Positions 1 through 8,666 of a stretch of DNA of 64,000 nucleotides are shown here, piece by piece (position 1 is the first letter of the stretch; every line of letters starts with the position of its first letter). Both the position numbers and the translations under genes were made by a program. The notes beneath the pieces are model-generated. The model worked only from the letters and a program-made list of their open reading frames with translations. It ran no database searches and was not told the origin of the DNA. The DNA comes from Fodinibius saliphilus (GTDB lineage Bacteria > Bacteroidota > Rhodothermia > Balneolales > Balneolaceae): NCBI RefSeq assembly GCF_005869845.1, contig NZ_VAWF01000001.1:558001-622000 (forward strand), read 5' to 3'.

Positions 1-165
1 AATAGTTTTAATAATTTTGGGTTAGACCCATTAGCATCTCCAACAAATTATAGGCTGAAAGGAAGTTGGAGACATAAATGGTTTGGCCTTCCATCAATGA
101 GAAATATCGAAAATCTTAAAGTGGGTATATATGAATACGCAGCATTGTTTTGGTACAGCTTATGA
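1..165 (+). CDS. C-terminal fragment of an unidentified protein (cut by window edge)
   Basis: Reading frame 1 is open from the first base to a TGA at 163-165, giving 54 residues with ordinary composition (a Trp/Arg/Lys-rich stretch, then KVGIYEYAALFWYSL at the end). The start lies outside the window, so the family cannot be named. The reading looks coding because it stays open through a sensible amino-acid mix and ends 47 bp before the stop of the convergent beta-barrel gene. Its position beside polysaccharide genes makes a related role possible, but that is only inference. Confidence 0.45.
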   Translation, partial: NSFNNFGLDPLASPTNYRLKGSWRHKWFGLPSMRNIENLKVGIYEYAALFWYSL

Positions 166-212
166 CGTTATTGAACAAAACAGGCAAATCAATTGAATTG
201 ATAAATAATATC

Positions 213-938
213 TTAAAACATGTAGTACACCGAAAAAGTGAGTGCCATATTTTGGGGTTCGAAACCGGCTGGTTTTTCCCCAGAATCTATAAATGAATAT
301 ATTGCTCTTATTTCAAAACCAACTTTACTATTATTGCCGTGTTCAACGCCGACTCCCAAAATTGCACCACCGTCGAATTCGGAATATTGAGAAAGTACAT
401 CATTAGAGAAATTACCTTCGAAAGGTATGCCAATTGGAGCACCCGTATTGGTGCCTGTGAACTTAGCATAGGGCAGATATCCCCCATAGAATCCTCCTGA
501 AATATGGTAGGTGGTGGCTATGAAATTTCGTCCAAAAACTGTCTTGCTTGGAGGTTTGGTAGAAAGCTGCAATAAGATGGGCAATTGAATGTAGAGAAGT
601 TCCGTTCTGCTGTCAGTTTCAAATTCTGAACCTCGTAAAGTAAATGAATCATCATAATTTGCTCCCAATAGAATTATTGATGGTTCTACCTGCAGGCGTA
701 AAGACTGTGTAAAACTCCTTCGAATAATTACTCCGCCTTGGTAGCCGACGGTGACCTTTGGGTTAAATTGCAGATCAATTTCTCCATCAGTAAAAAAAAA
801 CTTGTTGACATGTGAACTCATGTTTAGTCCTGCCCCAACCCCAAGTTCAAATGATTGACCATTTGAACTTACGGGTAAAATCCCCAAAAAAAGTAAGGCT
901 GTTATTACTACGATGCACCGTGCTCTATTGATATTCAT
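213..938 (-). CDS. Outer-membrane beta-barrel protein (PorT/OMP_b-brl-like)
   Basis: The 241-residue product starts with a basic N-terminus and hydrophobic segment (about residues 8-24) ending near SNGQSF, a plausible signal peptide. The mature part alternates polar and hydrophobic residues, has many Gly/Tyr/Phe (LGVGAGLNMSS, YQGGVIIRRSF, LRLQVEPSI), and ends in an aromatic strand VYYMF, as outer-membrane barrels do. This matches the small porin-like barrel family common in Bacteroidota. It is a single gene on the minus strand, convergent with the fragment at the left edge and divergent from the thioester lipoprotein. The substrate, if any, cannot be inferred. Confidence 0.75.
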   Translation of the reverse strand: MNINRARCIVVITALLFLGILPVSSNGQSFELGVGAGLNMSSHVNKFFFTDGEIDLQFNPKVTVGYQGGVIIRRSFTQSLRLQVEPSIILLGANYDDSFTLRGSEFETDSRTELLYIQLPILLQLSTKPPSKTVFGRNFIATTYHISGGFYGGYLPYAKFTGTNTGAPIGIPFEGNFSNDVLSQYSEFDGGAILGVGVEHGNNSKVGFEIRAIYSFIDSGEKPAGFEPQNMALTFSVYYMF

Positions 939-1210
939 GCGGATACTTTATTGAATTTATGGTCGTTTCTGTTTTGGAGTCTCCGGTATCCTGATGATGC
1001 AAAAATAAGTCCAAAATGATTTTAGTTGCTTTATTTAAATAGGACAAACCTATTTGAAAGGTTTTTTGCTTTCAATTTAAAAAGTACGAAGTCCTAGGTA
1101 TAGGATAATTACACGGCCCTAATCTATATTCGAGTAATTTTTTTACACCACATCTATACTAAATTAAACTCTGTTATTTCATAACTGGTAGGAAAAGGGG
1201 AAATTTAGTT

Positions 1211-1227
1211 TCGGCATAATAATTGTA
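1211..1227 (+). promoter_or_regulatory. Sigma-54-type (-24/-12) promoter
   Basis: TCGGCATAATAATTGTA has the GG dinucleotide at 1213-1214 and GT at 1225-1226, separated by exactly 10 bases as in sigma-54 promoters (consensus TGGCAC-N5-TTGC). It closely resembles the elements at 2699 and 4192. The predicted start of transcription is about 1238, leaving a leader of about 57 bases before the ATG at 1295. The -12 element is TTGT rather than TTGC. Confidence 0.6.
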
Positions 1228-1294
1228 CGGTATTAGTTACAATGTAATGTCAGTTGGTTTAATAATATCTTAATCTATAGACAGAGAGGTTAGT

Positions 1295-1963
1295 ATGAAA
1301 ACAAGAGTACCACATACAGTTAAGAATATATTGATGGTCAGCATAATTATGTATTGCACGGGTTGTATCTTTAATAAGAGTACAGACCCGTCTATAGATG
1401 ATTCATTTGAACCAGTCGAGGAAGTGAGTTTGGTCAATGGTGCCGAAGATGTAACGGTTACGGTTAATAATGATGACAATGCTTATTTTAGCCTGACTTT
1501 TAGCAATATTACTGAAAATAATATTATCGAAAATGGAACAAAGGAAGGGTGGTGTATAGATTGGAAAAGGGGTATCAATTCTAACAACGGCACCTATAAG
1601 GGAATTAGATTGTTTTCAACTGACAATGTTGAAAAGTGGAAAAAACTGAATTACCTGATCAATATAAAAGATGCGTTAATGGATGATGATGCATCCATTG
1701 GCTTCCGTGAAATACAGGCTGCTATATGGACATTGCGCGCTCATCCTGAATTTGATTTAGATAAATTAGCTGTAGAGCAACTTCCAAATAACATGCAAGC
1801 TGACGGAGAACCGCAATTCAGTTATGACAAGGTAAGCAACATTTTAGATACAGTAGATGATGGTTATTCGTCATTTGATTTTAAGTCAGGCACAAAGTTT
1901 GCAGTTATTGCGGAAACACCTTCAGATGTTCAAACCATCTTTACTGTGGTTGAGAAAAAATAA
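1295..1963 (+). CDS. Surface lipoprotein with probable thioester-forming domain
   Basis: The 222-residue protein has a type II signal peptide: a hydrophobic segment, then a lipobox-like YCTGC with lipidated Cys24. This predicts export and lipid anchoring. A short linker (to about 40) precedes one domain. Two motifs match thioester domains (TED/TQXA type): GWCIDW with Cys87 and EIQAAIW with Gln141, set in the family's usual Cys...NYLIN...QxAIW arrangement. Known thioester domains form a Cys-Gln internal thioester that reacts with amines on a target surface; that activity here is inferred. An AGAGAGG ribosome site lies 5-12 bases before the ATG. The gene stands alone behind a sigma-54-type promoter at the edge of the polysaccharide cluster, which suggests surface or matrix attachment. 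Alternatively it could be a structural relative that does not form the bond. Confidence 0.7.
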   Translation: MKTRVPHTVKNILMVSIIMYCTGCIFNKSTDPSIDDSFEPVEEVSLVNGAEDVTVTVNNDDNAYFSLTFSNITENNIIENGTKEGWCIDWKRGINSNNGTYKGIRLFSTDNVEKWKKLNYLINIKDALMDDDASIGFREIQAAIWTLRAHPEFDLDKLAVEQLPNNMQADGEPQFSYDKVSNILDTVDDGYSSFDFKSGTKFAVIAETPSDVQTIFTVVEKK

Positions 1964-2814
1964 ATGGGTGATTTTAAACAGGTCTGATGACGAAATAAAT
2001 TATCAACGGGATTAAAAAAGGTAGGATACCACCTATCAGTCAATTATGTAGTTAGGGATCCTCCTTTTGTACTTCGGATAATGGCAGTTTATTTACGCTT
2101 ATTTTTTTATCCGTAGTCTTATTGAGGTGTATTTAATGGGGGCTTTGTATTCCCCCCGAAATTTAAGAGATCATGCCAAAGAGAATAAGAGTTTTTTTTA
2201 AAATTCCATGAAGGTTCAGTACTAATATTGGGCTGTTCCTAAAAGTCCAATGAGGGTAGGCGACTAATAGCAATAGCTAAGGGGTGATTAAGCTCCCTCA
2301 ATGAATCTGCCACCGAGGGAAATACGGGAGGAGTTCCATTTTATTTTTTCTCTAACCTCTACATTATTAATGTTTTAAACTCTTGTTGAGGCATTTGTAA
2401 ACTTTCTGGTAAGAGTGGGTAAGAAAAATGCCAAACTCGACAGTGCGAAAAAAAGTATGAGTTTAGTACTACGTTTTTTAAGACCTACCGAAGGAAATTC
2501 AGCTATATACTTCAAAGTTTTAACGTAGTGGGCGAGGATGACGCGCAGAATATAAAAAAGTGTTAATAATTTAATCCTATATAGGATTCCGCCAAAGCCC
2601 ATTAATAAAAGGGGGGGTAGGAATATCACAATTGGGTTATAGGTCCAAATAAAAATTTATTTTCAGTTGTTGATTGTAGTGTGAGTAACAATAGAGATTT
2701 GGCATAACTATTGTAGCATTAATTTTCCAGATGGATTAAACATAATTATAGCGGGGAATCTAAATCTGTGCCTATTTTATGAGGGTTAGTTTCCTGTAAA
2801 CTGAGTAACGAAAA
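1964..2814. other. 850-bp AT-rich intergenic region without convincing gene
   Basis: No supported gene is seen. An 84-codon open frame on the minus strand (2375-2629) is hydrophobic and has no recognisable family. The region holds a perfect 16-bp palindrome, AATCCTATATAGGATT, at 2573-2588, and a sigma-54-type promoter at 2699-2715 serving the aminotransferase gene. A single motif around 2230-2256 (GGGCTGTTCCTAAAAGTCC) resembles insertion-sequence ends, but no partner end is visible. Confidence 0.5.
2699..2715 (+). promoter_or_regulatory. Sigma-54-type (-24/-12) promoter
   Basis: TTGGCATAACTATTGTA has GG at 2701-2702 and GT at 2713-2714 with the diagnostic 10-base gap. It differs from the element at 4192 at only two positions. 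Predicted transcription starts near 2725, about 90 bases before the ATG of the DegT aminotransferase gene at 2815. Confidence 0.68.
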
Positions 2815-4032
2815 ATGGACTATTCAGCTAATAGAATTTACCTTTCACCTCCTCATATGGGAGGACAGGAAGAGCATTATATTCGGGATGCTTTCAATAA
2901 AAATTGGATAGCACCGATGGGAGAAAATGTGGATGGGTTTGAACAGGATCTGCAAGAATATACCAATCGAAATGAAGCCGCTGCTGTATCATCAGGTACT
3001 GCTGCTATTCATCTTGCGTTGATTCTTTGTGATGTGGGACTGGGGGATGAGGTAATATGTCAATCATTTACATTTACCGCTTCTGCTAATCCTATACGAT
3101 ACCAAGGTGCTACACCAATCTTTATAGATTCAGAACCGGTTACCTGGAACATGGATCCTCAGCTTTTGGAGAAAGCAATCTTAGATCGGATGGAGAAGGG
3201 AGTCAAGCCTAAAGCGATCATACTGGTACATCTATATGGTATGCCAGCAAAAGTTGACCGAATTTTGGCAGTTGCTGGAAAATACGATATTCCGGTTATT
3301 GAAGATGCCGCAGAAGCAATGGGATCAGCCGTTGAACATTATAAATGCGGAGGCTTTGGGCTATTGTCGATTTTCTCTTTTAATGGTAATAAAATTATCA
3401 CGACCTCGGGTGGCGGGGCCTTACTTAGCGATGACAGGAGGTTGATTCGAAAAGGCCGTTTTTTGGCAACACAAGCACGGGATGAGGCACCACACTACCA
3501 GCATTCTCAGCTGGGATATAACTATCGAATGAGTAATATTGTAGCTGGTATTGGTCGTGGTCAAATGCAGGTTTTGGATGAACATGTCAAAGCAAGGAGA
3601 GCAAATCATGCGTTTTATTTTGAGCAGCTAGAGGGCGTTTGGCTTGAAGAGGAGACGTTACAAACCATGCAAACACCAGCTTTTACCGGTGCCGGGACAT
3701 CAAAAGGAATCTATTTCTTAAGAGAACCTGCCGGTTATTTTAGTAATCGCTGGCTTACTACTATTCTCGTAAATCCCGAAGAGACGGGGGGGGTTACCGC
3801 CACCGATATTCGTCTGGCATTGGAAGAGAAAAACATAGAATCACGTCCGCTTTGGAAGCCGATGCATCTGCAACCCCTGTACAGGAGTTGCAAGCATTAT
3901 GAAAATGGGGTATCGGAAAAACTTTTTGAACTGGGATTGTGTCTTCCTTCAGGAAGTAACCTCTCAAATCGAGAGCGCTTACGGGTTGTTTCAGTGATTA
4001 GGAAAACGTTGAGGGACGTTCATTACGAGTAA
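2815..4032 (+). CDS. DegT/DnrJ/EryC1/StrS family sugar aminotransferase
   Basis: This 405-residue PLP enzyme probably transfers an amino group to a keto-sugar nucleotide. Visible family marks are SSGTAAIHLAL near residue 59 (cofactor phosphate binding), EDAAEAMGS (Asp164, pyridine nitrogen contact), and FNGNKIITTSGGG with the Schiff-base Lys193. NYRMSN and the C-terminal RPLWKPMHLQP stretch are also typical of the EpsN/PglE-like branch. Length is normal. It precedes a membrane UDP-sugar 4,6-dehydratase whose keto product would be its natural substrate, suggesting synthesis of a 4-amino-4,6-dideoxy sugar for surface polysaccharide. It has its own sigma-54-type promoter. A palindrome overlaps its stop codon (4026-4042). 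Confidence 0.9.
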   Translation: MDYSANRIYLSPPHMGGQEEHYIRDAFNKNWIAPMGENVDGFEQDLQEYTNRNEAAAVSSGTAAIHLALILCDVGLGDEVICQSFTFTASANPIRYQGATPIFIDSEPVTWNMDPQLLEKAILDRMEKGVKPKAIILVHLYGMPAKVDRILAVAGKYDIPVIEDAAEAMGSAVEHYKCGGFGLLSIFSFNGNKIITTSGGGALLSDDRRLIRKGRFLATQARDEAPHYQHSQLGYNYRMSNIVAGIGRGQMQVLDEHVKARRANHAFYFEQLEGVWLEEETLQTMQTPAFTGAGTSKGIYFLREPAGYFSNRWLTTILVNPEETGGVTATDIRLALEEKNIESRPLWKPMHLQPLYRSCKHYENGVSEKLFELGLCLPSGSNLSNRERLRVVSVIRKTLRDVHYE

Positions 4033-4042
4033 AATTTACTCG
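4026..4042. repeat. 17-bp palindrome CGAGTAAA-A-TTTACTCG
   Basis: A perfect inverted repeat with 8-bp arms and a one-base centre overlaps the TAA stop of the aminotransferase gene. It lies about 150-170 bp upstream of the sigma-54-type promoter at 4192, a distance at which enhancer-binding proteins bind. The same CGAGTAAA word recurs in the hairpin at 10297-10323. It may be an activator site or simply a weak 3' hairpin. Confidence 0.4.
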
Positions 4043-4191
4043 ACAGTTTGAATAAAAGTAACTCAATTTATGTAGGGCATCGAATTTTAATTGAAAGAAT
4101 AACTGATTCAGGAAATGATTTTTTATAGTCAATGAACTTATAACGAAGTATTTGACACTAAATAAATATTTATCTCTTGTACTAAATACAG

Positions 4192-4208
4192 TTGGCATAA
4201 CTCTTGTG
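4192..4208 (+). promoter_or_regulatory. Sigma-54-type (-24/-12) promoter
   Basis: TTGGCATAACTCTTGTG has GG at 4194-4195 and GT at 4206-4207, again 10 bases apart. Transcription would start near 4219. This excludes the in-frame GTG at 4219 as a start and favours the ATG at 4252, which is preceded by AGAGGG. Confidence 0.68.
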
Positions 4209-4251
4209 TAGTACATAAGTGATAAGGAATAATAGAGAAAGAGGGATTCAG

Positions 4252-6177
4252 ATGGAACTTGAAACATATAACAAGAGATTTAAGTTACTAAATAAATTTA
4301 CGAGGGGAGTGTTTTTTCTGATAGGGGATACGCTGTCACTATTAGTTTCAGCTATGGGGGCCTTTCTGATTCTTTCCATGGTACACCCGAGTGAGATAAC
4401 ATTTCCAATCCAGCAAACACTGATAGTTACAGGGTCGGTATTGGCGGGATTAGCGATATTCAAAATGTATGTTATTAAGTGGCGTTATGTAAGCTTGAAC
4501 GACTTGATTCGTATTATCTTGGGGATAACCATTGGAGGGGGGATTTCACTGGGACTCACTGAAGCATTTTTAGAGGTTGGAAGGTATGAAGGAGCCTTTA
4601 CGGCCCTTCTGATGATTAATGCAGTGATCTCAATAGGTGCTTTTAGAATAAGTAAACGATTGTATCACGGACTCAAAGCATCATCGAAGAAACAAAATCA
4701 TACCATCATTTTTGGTGGTAAAAGTGAAGGAGAACAGATATTGCGAGATATCTTGAACAATGATAACTGGGATTTGTCGGTATACGCAATTTTTGATGAT
4801 CGCTTAATTCCAGGGACTTTCCTGCACGGTGTAAAAATAGTGGGAGGTAAAAATGAGATGATTGGGTATCTCAAAACCCATGAAGTTGATCAGCTTATTG
4901 TCGCATTCCCAGATTATCCTAAAAATGATCTAAAGGTAATGTTCGATGAGATTAAAAAAATTAGCCCAGATATGAATATCAAGGTACTACCTTCATTTCA
5001 TTCCCTGACTGATAACCCTGTAGGAATAGAACATATCCGTGAGGTAAGTATTGATGACATCTTGGGTAGAGAACCGGTTAGTATTGATATAAAGACTATT
5101 GAAAATAGTATCAGTGGAAAAACAATCCTGGTAACCGGTGCCGGGGGATCTATTGGTAGTGAGTTAATCAGGCAATGTGCAGCCCTTAATCCCTCAAAGC
5201 TGATTGCCTTGGATATCGATGAGACAGAACTTTTTCATATCAATAATGAATTAAAGGATAGTGGGGCTTCGCTGATTCCTTGTGTAGCTTCAGTTACGGA
5301 TAGCAAGAAGATGGAAAAGATCTTTTCCAAGTATAACCCTGATGTGTTATTTCATGCAGCGGCCTACAAGCATGTACCGATGATGGAAAGTTTCCCTGAT
5401 GAAGCGATTAAAGTAAATGTCGGTGGTACCCGTTCAATAGCTACGCTGGCCTGCAAGTATGAAGTTGAAAAATTTATAATGATTTCAACTGACAAGGCTG
5501 TAAACCCTGCTAATGTGATGGGGGCAACCAAGCGTGTGGCCGAAGAAGTGTGTATGGCGTTTAATAGCCGAAGTACCAAGACCAAATTTATGTCAGTTCG
5601 TTTTGGCAATGTCCTTGGTTCAAGAGGATCTGTGGTTCCACTTTTTATTGAACAGATAAAGCAAGGTGGGCCAATCACTATAACAGACCCAGAAATGAAA
5701 AGATACTTTATGACTATTCCCGAAGCCGTATTGTTAGTTATGCAGGCTGGATCAATGGGTAGAGGGGGAGAAGTTTTTGTGTTAGATATGGGAGAACCGG
5801 TTAAAATTATTGATATGGCCAAAGACTTGATTCGACTGCATGGGTTAAAGCCATATATCGATATTCCAATTGATGTAATTGGGCTTAGACCTGGAGAAAA
5901 GTTATTCGAAGAATTATTGAACGCAGAAGAAGGCGTTTTAGAAACTGAGTATGAAGAAATTTTTAAAGCAAAATGTAGTAGAAAATTAGCAGAAAATGAA
6001 TTAATCCAGCGAATTGACCAGCTGTTTGATTCATTGGACCAGAAAAATGGAAATTCAATAAAAAAACAGCTTAAAGAAATTGTACCCACATATTCCTTTA
6101 AAGAAAAGAAAACACTCAACAATGGTATTATACATCCAAAAGTTGATCATTCAGTCTTTATGGGAAGAGTAAACTAG
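4252..6177 (+). CDS. Membrane UDP-N-acetylhexosamine 4,6-dehydratase (WbpM/PglF/CapD type)
   Basis: The 641-residue protein has about four membrane segments in its first 150 residues, a CoA-binding-like Rossmann domain (about 155-270, from HTIIFGGKSEGEQIL), and an extended SDR dehydratase domain opening with VTGAGGSIGSEL near residue 295. The catalytic region reads ISTDKAVNP...VMGATKR, with Met in place of the usual Tyr, as known for WbpM-type enzymes. It would convert a UDP-HexNAc to the 4-keto-6-deoxy sugar at the inner membrane, feeding the aminotransferase just upstream. I chose the ATG at 4252 because the promoter places the transcript start near 4219 and an AGAGGG site precedes the ATG. 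The kinase gene follows after 31 bp. Confidence 0.9.
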   Translation: MELETYNKRFKLLNKFTRGVFFLIGDTLSLLVSAMGAFLILSMVHPSEITFPIQQTLIVTGSVLAGLAIFKMYVIKWRYVSLNDLIRIILGITIGGGISLGLTEAFLEVGRYEGAFTALLMINAVISIGAFRISKRLYHGLKASSKKQNHTIIFGGKSEGEQILRDILNNDNWDLSVYAIFDDRLIPGTFLHGVKIVGGKNEMIGYLKTHEVDQLIVAFPDYPKNDLKVMFDEIKKISPDMNIKVLPSFHSLTDNPVGIEHIREVSIDDILGREPVSIDIKTIENSISGKTILVTGAGGSIGSELIRQCAALNPSKLIALDIDETELFHINNELKDSGASLIPCVASVTDSKKMEKIFSKYNPDVLFHAAAYKHVPMMESFPDEAIKVNVGGTRSIATLACKYEVEKFIMISTDKAVNPANVMGATKRVAEEVCMAFNSRSTKTKFMSVRFGNVLGSRGSVVPLFIEQIKQGGPITITDPEMKRYFMTIPEAVLLVMQAGSMGRGGEVFVLDMGEPVKIIDMAKDLIRLHGLKPYIDIPIDVIGLRPGEKLFEELLNAEEGVLETEYEEIFKAKCSRKLAENELIQRIDQLFDSLDQKNGNSIKKQLKEIVPTYSFKEKKTLNNGIIHPKVDHSVFMGRVN

Positions 6178-6208
6178 GTAAACAGTTTAAGAATAATAGG
6201 TTAATCTA

Positions 6209-8563
6209 ATGTCGGAATCAATTCAAAAATTTGATGATAATCATCATAACTCAGAGCGCTCCTCTTTTCAATATGCATATAACGTTGAACCAGATGAGAC
6301 TGAACTTACACCTCAAAAGGTTGTATCAATACTGTTGCGTTATAAATGGCTGGTTCTACTTTTTTTGATTGCAGGTGCAGTGGGTTCATGGTTTTATGCT
6401 GATAGCATTACTCCAACATATGAAAGTGAAGGAACTATGATGATTAGCTCAAATGCAGGGGCTTCTGATGATGAGCTTTCTTCGATTATTTCAAAAGCAA
6501 CCGGGCATGGTATAAATGCAACGCTTGAAAATGAATTACAGGTACTTAAATCGCGCAATTTTGCTAGCAGAGTGGCTGAGAAGTTTTTGGCAACGCTTCC
6601 AGAAAAGGTAGAGAATTATCCCATTTTATGGGCTGAATCTGAAGAAGGTGGGCCATTTCGAGTAAGTGAGCAAACTGTAACATCAAGGATAAGAAGAGGA
6701 CTAGATTTTCAGAAAGTTTCTGATGACTCAGATGTGATTGCTATTCTGTTTTCAAGCACTTCGCCCGAGGAAGCGGCAAAAATCGTAAACCTTACAATGG
6801 ATATTTATGTAAAAAGTTCTACCCGACAAAACCGGCAGGCCGCGGCATCAACGGCTGATTATTTGGAAAATGAAAAGAAAGAGGTAAAGGATAGGCTGGA
6901 AGCTGCTGAACAACGCCTCCATCGATATATGGATGCTACTGGTATCGTACAGGTAGATAAGCAGGCATCAGGGATTATTACCAGAAGAGTAAATCTAGAA
7001 ACCGAATTGCAAGAAGTAAACCTTGAGTTAAATACCATAGGTGAAAAGATTGACAATTATGAAAAACAGCTAGAGCAAATAAAGCCGGGGCTCTCTGATC
7101 AATTTTCAAAGGCTCTCGGTCCACGAATTAGAAATGCACAGGAGGAATTAGCTCGATTTGAAAATGAACGAACGCTCATTATTTCTAAAAATCCCGGAGT
7201 TGAGGACCGTGATACATTACCGCCAAGGTTGGTTTATGTAGATAAACAAATAGAACGTCTGACAGATAAAATTAAAGAGCTTTCAAGTCAATTATTCACC
7301 AAAGATGAAGAGTTTTTGGGAATGAATTCAGAAGAGCGAGCAAAGATGGTATCAGGAATCCAAAGCGAACTAGTGGAGCTTAAAATTGAACAAAATCAAT
7401 ATCAATCCCGGAAGAAGGCTTTAGAAGAGCATAAAGTAGAGCTGGAGAGTAATTTTGAGGCATTACCGCAAGGCATGATTAAACTGGCCCAGTTGAAACG
7501 TGATGTTAGAATAAATGAAGAACTCTTTGTTAAATTATCACGACAGTTAGCAGATATATCTGTTTGGCGACAGTCTCAATTTGGATATGGGCGTATTGTT
7601 GATGACGGAGAAATCCCAACGGTACCGGTGAGTCCAAACAAAAAAATATTTATTATTTTAGGTCTCATGCTTGGTGGAGCTTTGTCAGCAGGGTTCATAT
7701 TTATAAAAGAATTTAATGACAATACCATTAAAAGTGCTAGCGAGCTGCGGGAAAATTACCCCAGATTACTTTCATTTACAGTGGTGCCTTCCCTTGAAAA
7801 GGTTTCGCGAAAAAATCGAAAAACATTTAAAGTTGGTGATGGCACAATCCCCAAAGAAGTTGTGTTGCTACAAGATCGTTCTAGCATTCAGGCTGAATCT
7901 ATAAGAAGATTAAAGAATAATATCATTTACCAATATGGTGAAACTCCTCCTCAAACAGTAGCAGTTACAAGCCCGGAAAAAGGAGATGGAAAATCAACAA
8001 TTGTTAGTAATCTAGGTATTGCACTTGCTGAAGAAGGATATAAAACGTTAATCATTGATGCTGATTTCCGGTGTCCCCGAATTCACACTTATTTTGGGTT
8101 GGATCGAGGAAAAGGGCTGTCAGACTTTTTAATGAATAAAATTACGTTCAAACAACTTCTTTCAAATATTCGCCATACTGATTTGGAAGCTTTGAAGGTA
8201 TTAACAGCCGGTACAGAAACGACGTATCCCCAAAATTTGGCTAACAACAAAGCACTAAAGGAAGTTTTAAAAAAGATGGAGAACGTGTTTGATGTTATCC
8301 TTTTGGATAACCCACCATTTGGTATAATTAGCGATTCTACCTCATTATTGAAAACAGCTGAATCGGTTTTAGTAGTAGCCAGGTATAGAAAAACAAATCA
8401 GGGAATGCTACTTAGAACAGTTGAAGAGCTAGAACGAATTAATGCAAATGTAACTGATATTGTGGTAACAGATTTTGATTATCGTAAAGAGCCTGGTGGC
8501 CTTTATGGAGCAGGGGATTACCAATCACTTTACGACAATTATGAGGATTATAATAGGACCTAA
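6209..8563 (+). CDS. Polysaccharide co-polymerase with tyrosine autokinase domain (Wzc-like)
   Basis: The 784-residue inner-membrane protein controls chain length and export of surface polysaccharide. It has a Wzz-type N-terminal region with a membrane segment (about 47-66), a long periplasmic coiled-coil part (about 210-430), a second membrane segment (about 480-500), and a cytoplasmic BY-kinase domain. The kinase shows Walker A SPEKGDGKST (about 587), Walker A' LIIDADFRCP (about 614) and Walker B VILLDNPP (about 696). The tail, from about 765, contains five Tyr residues (YGAG, DYQSLYDNYEDY), the usual autophosphorylation cluster. It follows the dehydratase closely and is probably cotranscribed from the sigma-54-type promoter at 4192. 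Confidence 0.92.
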   Translation: MSESIQKFDDNHHNSERSSFQYAYNVEPDETELTPQKVVSILLRYKWLVLLFLIAGAVGSWFYADSITPTYESEGTMMISSNAGASDDELSSIISKATGHGINATLENELQVLKSRNFASRVAEKFLATLPEKVENYPILWAESEEGGPFRVSEQTVTSRIRRGLDFQKVSDDSDVIAILFSSTSPEEAAKIVNLTMDIYVKSSTRQNRQAAASTADYLENEKKEVKDRLEAAEQRLHRYMDATGIVQVDKQASGIITRRVNLETELQEVNLELNTIGEKIDNYEKQLEQIKPGLSDQFSKALGPRIRNAQEELARFENERTLIISKNPGVEDRDTLPPRLVYVDKQIERLTDKIKELSSQLFTKDEEFLGMNSEERAKMVSGIQSELVELKIEQNQYQSRKKALEEHKVELESNFEALPQGMIKLAQLKRDVRINEELFVKLSRQLADISVWRQSQFGYGRIVDDGEIPTVPVSPNKKIFIILGLMLGGALSAGFIFIKEFNDNTIKSASELRENYPRLLSFTVVPSLEKVSRKNRKTFKVGDGTIPKEVVLLQDRSSIQAESIRRLKNNIIYQYGETPPQTVAVTSPEKGDGKSTIVSNLGIALAEEGYKTLIIDADFRCPRIHTYFGLDRGKGLSDFLMNKITFKQLLSNIRHTDLEALKVLTAGTETTYPQNLANNKALKEVLKKMENVFDVILLDNPPFGIISDSTSLLKTAESVLVVARYRKTNQGMLLRTVEELERINANVTDIVVTDFDYRKEPGGLYGAGDYQSLYDNYEDYNRT

Positions 8564-8666
8564 TATGTAAACTACGAGCTTGTAGGAGAGACACCAACAC
8601 CTGATGAAATATAGTTTTTACCTGTTACCCAATAAATAGATATCAAGTAGTCAAAATTAATAGATT

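Noticed and set aside
2288-2316. TCCCTC...GAGGGA inverted repeat as terminator
   Set aside because: The 6-bp stem has a 15-base loop and no T-run, so it does not support an intrinsic terminator.
2375-2629. 84-codon minus-strand frame in the intergenic region
   Set aside because: Hydrophobic, no family resemblance, no convincing ribosome site, and in a region otherwise rich in regulatory structure.
4219-4251. GTG start for the 4,6-dehydratase
   Set aside because: It coincides with the predicted transcription start, and the ATG at 4252 has an AGAGGG site.
5364-6122. Long minus-strand frame (252 codons) opposite the dehydratase gene
   Set aside because: It is antisense to a well-conserved coding region, and its Ser/Ile-rich composition is that of a reverse-frame shadow.
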